A stretch of 49,837 nucleotides of DNA from a bacterium (lineage in GTDB: Bacteria; Blakebacterota; Blakebacteria; Blakebacterales; Blakebacteraceae). Every line of letters starts with the position of its first letter. The stretch's first letter is position 1. Location: NCBI GenBank assembly GCA_025774615.1, contig JALGVQ010000003.1:1-49837 (forward strand), given 5' to 3'. Shown here piece by piece: positions 44,061 to 49,837 of the stretch. The notes under the pieces were generated by a model that saw only the letters and a list, made by a program, of their open reading frames with translations, did not search any database and was not told the origin of the DNA. The translations under genes were made by a program, and so were the position numbers.

Positions 44061-45098
44061 ATGACCATTTTCGATGCATTCCTCAAGGGGATCACCCTCG
44101 CCACCCGGCACTGGAAAGCCCTGCTGGTTGTGTACGCTCTCAATCTGCTCCTGGTGGCCACCGTCGCGATACCGGTGTACCACGCGATCGACAACAACCT
44201 GTCACATTCCGAATCCGCCGAAGAGATGGCAGAGGGCTTCGACTGGCTCTGGTATCAGGAGTTCACGGCTTCGCGTGATCCCGATTCCGACCTCTCTGCA
44301 ACGATCGCGCCCTGGCAGACGGGTGTGGCACCCCTGATGCGGAACTTCGAAGGATATGTTCGAGGCACCCTGCGCGGCTCACTCCCGCCAGGGCTTGCCT
44401 GGATCGGGATACTCTACCTGCTGATGACCACGCTGCTGACAGGAGGGATCCTCGGCCTCTTCGCTGAGGAGGGAAGTCGATTCACATTCAGGTTCTTCTT
44501 CGATCGGGCAGGTCGATATTTCCTCATGCTCCTGGGGATACTGGTGATCTCCCAGGCATTCTACTGGCTGTTGTGGAACCCGATCGGTAACGCTCACCAG
44601 GGGCTTGTCTCATCGATACGACCCGAGGCTGTCACGGAGTGGACTCCGATACTCATCGACTGGGCAGGTGTCCTGGTCCTGATGTTCGTCGCGTTCTCCA
44701 TTCACATGGTGATGGATTACGCGCGTATCGCTGTGGTCGCATGGGACAAAATGGGACTGGGTCCATCGCTGGCCGGAGCACTCGGCTTCTGCCTGAGGAA
44801 CATCCGGAAGACTCTTGGATTGTTCTATCTGACCACCCTGCTGGCGATCGTGATCGCGCTTCTCTATGGACTCCTTGTCAAGCTGGGTGGCGGTTCGACC
44901 ACGTCACAACTCATTATCCTTTTCATCGCCCAGCAGCTCTTCATTATCGGCTCGATCTGGATACGGATGGTCTACCTCGGGAGCCAACTGGCATTTTACC
45001 GGGGCGCGATGAACATGCCGGTTTGGGTGACCCCATCGGGCCCCGCCCCGGAGGGTCTTGAAGATAACGTGGAGATAGAGGAAGCAGCACTCGCGTAG
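44061..45098 (+). CDS. Multi-TM membrane protein of unknown function
   Basis: Five to six hydrophobic segments; GGGCGA-type spacing after the peptidase gene suggests co-transcription. Confidence 0.75.
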   Translation: MTIFDAFLKGITLATRHWKALLVVYALNLLLVATVAIPVYHAIDNNLSHSESAEEMAEGFDWLWYQEFTASRDPDSDLSATIAPWQTGVAPLMRNFEGYVRGTLRGSLPPGLAWIGILYLLMTTLLTGGILGLFAEEGSRFTFRFFFDRAGRYFLMLLGILVISQAFYWLLWNPIGNAHQGLVSSIRPEAVTEWTPILIDWAGVLVLMFVAFSIHMVMDYARIAVVAWDKMGLGPSLAGALGFCLRNIRKTLGLFYLTTLLAIVIALLYGLLVKLGGGSTTSQLIILFIAQQLFIIGSIWIRMVYLGSQLAFYRGAMNMPVWVTPSGPAPEGLEDNVEIEEAALA

Positions 45099-45165
45099 GA
45101 GCAGAGCGCGAAGTGGAGGTAGCTGAGCGAGGAATCATCTGTCAGATCGAGGCGCTCGACGAGGC

Positions 45166-45227
45166 GCGCGGAAGCGTACAGGTATGTACGCCGCACAAGC
45201 GGCGAGGATGAGCAACGCAGAGATGAC
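45166..45227. repeat. Intergenic repeat copy B (diverged, hairpin-containing)
   Basis: Counterpart of 11498-11558. Perfect hairpin GCGTACA-ggta-TGTACGC. Lies in the gap between convergent genes. Confidence 0.55.
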
Positions 45228-45240
45228 TGATGAGAGCCGC

Positions 45241-45987
45241 TCAGAATCCGATGTAGAGGCCGATCCGCACCCCCATCCCCGACAGATCCAGTTCGGGCGA
45301 TCCGGTAAAGCTCAGACCGTTCTCTGTGAGTTTGCCGGCGCCGATCGTGGCGAACTGCCAGGTCGCCCCCAAATCGACAGCCAGCAGTGGTACGATCCAG
45401 TAGCGGAGACTGATGTACGGTTCGAAGAGGAAGTACTTCCCCTCGATTGTGGTGGAGGTGGCAAGTGACGCGGCGCCGACACTGCCTGCGAAGGAGGTGG
45501 CATAGTACTCCCAGACATCATCCCACGTCCCGGCTGCCGCCGGCCGCCGGACCAGCCGGATGTCGATGTGCCCCATGCCGACGGTTCCGCCCAGGGTAAG
45601 TTTCATCATGCCGAATGCCTTGAGATACCCGAGCGACAATCCACCCTGGGAGAGATCGATACGCGCTGTCCGCAGAATACCGCCGGAGGTGGCGCTCATT
45701 TCGACAGTCCCTCCGCAGGAGAATCCACCGATCCAGAACGAACCGATGTTTATGCCACCCCCCCCACCCTGCAATGAGATCCAGTCGGAAAAAGGGTCGA
45801 GCCCCATCGCGGCCAGCCGGCTGTCGAGATCGGGAACCTCGACTTTGATCATCGAAATGTATGCCCCACCTCCCGCACCGATCGCCTGTGGCGCGTGATA
45901 GCCGGACTCCAGATTCTGCGCACTGGCTGAAGAAAACGGGATCAGCATGGCAGATACGAGCAGGCTGGTACGGAGTGGAAGTGACAT
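45241..45987 (-). CDS. Secreted protein, probable outer-membrane beta-barrel
   Basis: Start 45987: MSLPLRTSLLVSAMLIPFSSASAQ. C-terminal LDLSGMGVRIGLYIGF ends in an aromatic residue, as many barrels do. Confidence 0.7.
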   Translation of the reverse strand: MSLPLRTSLLVSAMLIPFSSASAQNLESGYHAPQAIGAGGGAYISMIKVEVPDLDSRLAAMGLDPFSDWISLQGGGGGINIGSFWIGGFSCGGTVEMSATSGGILRTARIDLSQGGLSLGYLKAFGMMKLTLGGTVGMGHIDIRLVRRPAAAGTWDDVWEYYATSFAGSVGAASLATSTTIEGKYFLFEPYISLRYWIVPLLAVDLGATWQFATIGAGKLTENGLSFTGSPELDLSGMGVRIGLYIGF

Positions 45988-46089
45988 GCAGATATCTCCT
46001 TTTTCTTGCCCACAAGCCGTCGAGTCAGCATGTTCTACCCTGGTCAGGGAGAGAGGATCACTACCAACCCGAGGAACGAGCACAACAAC

Positions 46090-46320
46090 ATGTCAGCAAA
46101 AGCATTCGTTCTCGTCAACGTGGAACCGGGTGTGGTCACAGAAATCGTGTCCCGTCTCAGGGATGCTGCCCACATCAAGTCTGCGTATATGGTCACAGGA
46201 CCCTATGACGCGATTGCGGAAGTCGAGGCGGAGGACTACGCTCGGATCGCGGAAATCGTTGAGGATGAAGTAAGAAAAATGGAGGGCATCGAGAAAACGA
46301 TGACCCTGGTGGTTTTTTAA
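46090..46320 (+). CDS. Stand-alone Lrp/AsnC ligand-binding (RAM) domain protein
   Basis: MSAKAFVLVNVEPGVVTEIVSRLRDAAHIKSAYMVTGPYDAIAEVEAEDYARIAEIVEDEVRKMEGIEKTMTLVVF. RAM domain with no HTH. Confidence 0.9.
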   Translation: MSAKAFVLVNVEPGVVTEIVSRLRDAAHIKSAYMVTGPYDAIAEVEAEDYARIAEIVEDEVRKMEGIEKTMTLVVF

Positions 46321-46344
46321 GCACCTGTTGGAGGAGACGCTTCA

Positions 46345-46686
46345 ATGGCAATCAAGAAAGAAATGATCGATGACGTGGCGGTCCTCACCCTGAAGGGCAA
46401 ATTAATGGGTGGACCAGAAACTACGGCGATCCATGACCAGGTGAAGGAACTCGTCGACGGAGGGACGAAGAAAGTCGTCCTCGACCTCACAAAGGTCAGC
46501 TGGCTCAACAGCACCGGCCTCGGCATGATCATGGCTTCCAGCACCACACTGGGAAGTGTCGACGGTGAACTCAAGATCGCCGGGCTCCAGGACAAGGCCC
46601 GGGGACTCTTCTCCATCGCAAAGCTCGACACGGTCTTCAAGATCTACGGAACGGCCGAGCGGGCCGCTGCTGATTTCCAGATCTAG
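46345..46686 (+). CDS. STAS-domain anti-sigma factor antagonist-like protein
   Basis: VAVLTLKGKLMGGPETTAIHDQVKELVDGGTKKVVLDLTKVSWLNSTGLGMIMAS. SpoIIAA-like STAS with the conserved NSTGLG serine. Confidence 0.92.
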   Translation: MAIKKEMIDDVAVLTLKGKLMGGPETTAIHDQVKELVDGGTKKVVLDLTKVSWLNSTGLGMIMASSTTLGSVDGELKIAGLQDKARGLFSIAKLDTVFKIYGTAERAAADFQI

Positions 46687-46695
46687 CCAGCACGG

Positions 46696-48192
46696 ATGAA
46701 TCGCGGTCTGAAATGGGTTCTGGCCTTCATCGGCCTGGCTCTTCTGCTTTATATCCGTACGAACACCGATCTGATCAGCCGGGTTCCCGGGGAGAACGAT
46801 TTCGGGGTCTGGTCGATCGTTCCAGCCGCGATCACCCTGGTCCTCTGTTTCATCACCAAAGAGGTGGTCTCGGCATTATTCCTCGGCATCGTGGCTGGAG
46901 GAATCGTAAGCGGGCAGTTCAATATCATCGCCGATTTCCTCCTTCCGGCAGTGGGCACGGAATCGTTCGCCCAGATACTGCTGGTCTACCTCTGGTGTCT
47001 CGGAGGGTTGATCGGCCTCTGGACCAGGACCGGGGGGGCGCAGCACTTCTCTCGCTGGCTGGGGGAACGGATCGTGAAGGGGCGCCGGAGCGCCAAGCTG
47101 TTCGGCTGCATGATCGGGACCCTCTTCCACCAGGGCGGTACGGTCAGCACCATCCTGGCCGGCAGTACGGTCCGACCGGTCTGTGACGAAGCGGGGGTCT
47201 CACACGAGGAACTCTCCTACATCATCGACTCGACTGCATCGCCGATAGCCACCGTGATCCCCTTCAATGTCTGGCCCGCCTACGTGGCCGGGCTTGTGGC
47301 TGGCACCATCCCTCTTCTGGCCGACGCGCAACTCTCCCAGGCGTTCTTCTACAAGGCCATTCCGTTCAATTTCTACGGGATCTTCGCCGTCGTGTTCACC
47401 TATACCTTCGCGCTCGGAGTGAACCCGTTCGTGTTCGGCAAGATGAAGCGGGCGATTGAACGGGTGAAGGAGACGGGGGAACTCGACCACCCGGACGCCC
47501 ATACCATGTCGAGCAGGGAATTGAGCGAGCTGAAGATCCCGCACGGATACCGGCCCGGCAATATCGACTTCGTCATCCCGATCGGCACTCTTCTGGCGGT
47601 CGCGATCATCCCCTACATCATGGGCAAGGGTGTCCCCATCAACGAAGCTTTCTCCCTGGCGGTCATCTCGGCGATGCTCGTCGCGCTCATGAAAGGGATG
47701 CGGCTGGGTGAGGTGATTGATGGATTCATCGACGGGGTGAAGGGGGTGACGCTGGGAGCGATCATCCTGGCGTTTGCAGTCACCCTTGGTCAGGTCTCCA
47801 ATTCCCTGGGGACGGCGAATTTCCTGATCCGTACCACCGCGGAGATAATCGTTCCATTCCTGCTGCCGGCGATCCTCATGGTCATCTGCATGGTGACCGC
47901 CTTCGCGGTCGGATCATCATGGGGTACCTACGCGGTCGTCTTTCCGATAGCCATGCCGCTTGCCTGGGCAGTCAATCCCGATCCGCTCTTCATCACTCTC
48001 TGTTTCGGCGCGGTGCTGGGAGGGGCTGTGTACGGAGACCAGTGCTCACCGATCAGTGACACGACTATCCTCTCGAGTCTGGCGACCGGCTCTGATCATA
48101 TGGATCACGTCACCACACAGATGCCGATCGCGACGATCGCCGCCGGGTTCGGCGCGGTACTCTATACCGCTATCGCACTTATCTGGACCTGA
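46696..48192 (+). CDS. NhaC-family Na+/H+ antiporter-like transporter
   Basis: Multi-TM; AFAVGSSWGTYAVVFPIAMPLAW and GAVLGGAVYGDQCSPISDTTILSSLATGSDHMDHVTTQMP are NhaC-like. Confidence 0.92.
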   Translation: MNRGLKWVLAFIGLALLLYIRTNTDLISRVPGENDFGVWSIVPAAITLVLCFITKEVVSALFLGIVAGGIVSGQFNIIADFLLPAVGTESFAQILLVYLWCLGGLIGLWTRTGGAQHFSRWLGERIVKGRRSAKLFGCMIGTLFHQGGTVSTILAGSTVRPVCDEAGVSHEELSYIIDSTASPIATVIPFNVWPAYVAGLVAGTIPLLADAQLSQAFFYKAIPFNFYGIFAVVFTYTFALGVNPFVFGKMKRAIERVKETGELDHPDAHTMSSRELSELKIPHGYRPGNIDFVIPIGTLLAVAIIPYIMGKGVPINEAFSLAVISAMLVALMKGMRLGEVIDGFIDGVKGVTLGAIILAFAVTLGQVSNSLGTANFLIRTTAEIIVPFLLPAILMVICMVTAFAVGSSWGTYAVVFPIAMPLAWAVNPDPLFITLCFGAVLGGAVYGDQCSPISDTTILSSLATGSDHMDHVTTQMPIATIAAGFGAVLYTAIALIWT

Positions 48193-48208
48193 GAAACAAA
48201 GCGGTCGA

Positions 48209-49543
48209 TCACCACGTATCCTTTGCAGGAACGGCCAGCTCACCTTCGGTTTTTGCCACCAGCATCGCGCACACCGTATCACCGGTGACGTTCACTGCTG
48301 TCCTGGTCATATCGAGTATCCGTTCAACACCCACGACGAAGGCGATCCATTCGAGCGGGATGCCCAGCTGGGTAAGCACCAGTGTCAGGGTGATCATGCC
48401 GATCCCCGGGACTCCGGCTGCTCCGATCGAAGCGAGGGTTGCCATCACGATCACCGTCAGCAGATCCATCACGCCGAGGGTCAAGCCGGCGACCTGGGCG
48501 ATGAATATGACACTCACCCCCTGGTAGATCGCCGTTCCGTTCATGTTGATGGTGGCACCAAGGGGCAGAACGAAGGAAGCAACCTCTTTCGATACTCCGA
48601 GGTCCTCCTCGGAGACCTGCAGGTTGAGCGGCAGTGTCGCGTTGCTCGAAGAGGTGGTGAAGGCGAAGATGAACACCTCATAGAATCGCTTGAAGAAGAG
48701 TACCGGCGAAACTCCGATGGAACGGAGGACGATCGGATAGACGGTCACGGTGAACAGGACCATCGTACCGATGGCGATCGAGACATACTTGAGCAGTGTC
48801 AGGAGCATTCCGTATCCGAATTCAGCAGCCTGGGACGCAATGAGCGCGAACACACCGATCGGAGCGACCTTCATGACAAGCTTCACCATCATGATCATCA
48901 CGTCGTTCACTCCCTGCAGGACATCAAGGAGCGGTTTTCGCTGCCTCTCCTCGAGCAGGGTCATGGTGATACCGAAGAGGAGCGCGAAGAAGATGATCCC
49001 GAGGAAGTCGGTATCGGCCATTGCCTTGAACGGGTTCCTCGGGATGATCCGGACGATGAATTCCCCGATGGAGCTCTTCTCCCGCTGGGCAATCGCCTGA
49101 TCGACCCGCGAGGTGGCATCTTCAGCGTACTGGGAAACGATCTGGTCCTTGACGCTCTCGTCCATCCCCTTCCCCGGGCCGAGCAGGAGACCTGCTCCCA
49201 GTCCCAATCCGACAGCGATGGCAGTTGCCAGCAGGTAGAAGGTGACCGTCTTCAGACCGATTCGCCCCAGTTTCCGCAGATCACCCAGACTCGCGGTACC
49301 GATGATCAACGAAGCCATGATCAGGGGAACGACCACCATCACGAGCAGGTTGATGAAGGCATTTCCGAGCGGCTTGATCGCCACGGCGACCTGACCGAGC
49401 ATCGGACCGGTAAGAGCTCCCAGCAGAAGCGCCACGAGTATCTGTGTATGAAGCGGTATACCCTTCAGTCTCTGGCCGAAGGATTTCCGTTCCTCAGGTG
49501 TCTCTTTCTCTCTGCCGGTCTCTTCTGCTGCCATCAGTTCCAT
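48209..49543 (-). CDS. Dicarboxylate/amino acid:cation symporter (DAACS)
   Basis: TTSSSNATLPLNLQVSEEDLGVSKEVASFVLPLGATINMNGTAIYQGVSVIFIAQ and GAAGVPGIGMITLTLVL...ILDMTRTAVNVTGDTVCAMLVAK. Confidence 0.95.
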   Translation of the reverse strand: MELMAAEETGREKETPEERKSFGQRLKGIPLHTQILVALLLGALTGPMLGQVAVAIKPLGNAFINLLVMVVVPLIMASLIIGTASLGDLRKLGRIGLKTVTFYLLATAIAVGLGLGAGLLLGPGKGMDESVKDQIVSQYAEDATSRVDQAIAQREKSSIGEFIVRIIPRNPFKAMADTDFLGIIFFALLFGITMTLLEERQRKPLLDVLQGVNDVMIMMVKLVMKVAPIGVFALIASQAAEFGYGMLLTLLKYVSIAIGTMVLFTVTVYPIVLRSIGVSPVLFFKRFYEVFIFAFTTSSSNATLPLNLQVSEEDLGVSKEVASFVLPLGATINMNGTAIYQGVSVIFIAQVAGLTLGVMDLLTVIVMATLASIGAAGVPGIGMITLTLVLTQLGIPLEWIAFVVGVERILDMTRTAVNVTGDTVCAMLVAKTEGELAVPAKDTW

Positions 49544-49630
49544 CCTCTCTGATCATTGCGGGCATGAGGAGTACGGTGGACTTCTCTAACACCACCCACC
49601 TCTGACTGCAAGGAGAAAGAGATCGGGTGA

Positions 49631-49666
49631 CATGACACAAGGATAATACCGGAACGGGGTGTCATG
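49631..49666. repeat. Inverted repeat downstream of the nuclease-like CDS
   Basis: CATGACAC-(20 nt)-GTGTCATG, perfect 8-bp arms. No T-run seen. Confidence 0.4.
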
Positions 49667-49669
49667 CCT

Positions 49670-49837
49670 TCACGGGCAGGCTCCGGGGTGCCACAGACCC
49701 CGTCGTGCCGCCTGCGCCTGTGCCGCGGCAAGCCTGAGGCGCTCGCGCCACCTGACTGAGTCTCCCGCGTGGAATCTGGCATACCCCTCACGCAGCAGAA
49801 CCTCGTTCAGAAATCTCTCTCCATCCCACAGATAGGC
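49670..49837 (-). CDS. Staphylococcal nuclease-like (SNase/TNase) domain protein, C-terminal fragment
   Basis: Open from the right edge: AYLWDGERFLNEVLLREGYARFHAGDSVRWRERLRLAAAQAQAARRGLWHPGACP*. Typical SNase C-terminus. Confidence 0.75.
   Translation of the reverse strand, partial: AYLWDGERFLNEVLLREGYARFHAGDSVRWRERLRLAAAQAQAARRGLWHPGACP

Noticed and set aside
45099-45165. Possible tRNA or small stable RNA in the convergent gap
   Set aside because: No cloverleaf, T-arm or A/B-box-like pattern could be made. Only the repeat/hairpin reading is supported.
47960-49552. 530-aa plus-strand ORF opposite the symporter gene
   Set aside because: Almost entirely antisense to the well-supported NhaC end and DAACS genes. 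Its composition (RDHEQG-rich) is typical of an antisense shadow ORF, with no domain recognised.
1-49837. Defence system, prophage, integron or transposon
   Set aside because: Read all ORFs for nucleases, recombinases, transposases, toxin-antitoxin and phage structural genes. Only an SNase-like fragment and ordinary transporter ATPases were seen, with no mobility genes or flanking repeats.

Overview
This is a gene-dense bacterial chromosomal window with about 45 supportable protein-coding genes. It looks like chromosomal housekeeping, transport and envelope DNA from a diderm (Gram-negative-type) bacterium. I could not recognise any rRNA, tRNA, CRISPR array, transposase, integrase or phage gene. 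Main blocks: (i) a secreted FecR-domain module running off the left edge (1-2168); (ii) an MscS channel fused to a cyclic-nucleotide-binding domain, a TIM-barrel isomerase, and an MlaD/MlaF/MlaE-like lipid-transport set (2336-7244); (iii) a GAF-GGDEF protein whose 5' end appears frameshifted (7410-9456); (iv) a TetR-HlyD-ATPase-ATPase-permease-permease exporter of the YbhGFSR type (13223-18782) with a palindromic operator candidate; (v) a secreted debranching-enzyme-like glycosidase (19886-22360); (vi) a GldA/F/G-like ABC cassette with a DUF4340 protein and a Yip1-family protein (22372-27462); (vii) a second ABC exporter with a transglutaminase-like protein, divergent from a Ycf46-like AAA ATPase (28073-33782); (viii) a cobalamin riboswitch with an apparent terminator platform upstream of a BtuB-like receptor (35105-37345); (ix) two unrecognised envelope proteins (37565-40021); (x) peptidase M1, RAM/AsnC-like, STAS, NhaC and DAACS genes, and a nuclease fragment at the right edge. 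The least ordinary signals are a diverged intergenic repeat pair with a covarying hairpin (11498-11558 and 45166-45227), promoters predicting leaderless mRNAs, the 5' frameshift at 7410-7432, and the two ABC cassettes with unusual partners. No claim of a proven new system is made. Family assignments were made by reading the translations, not by database search.
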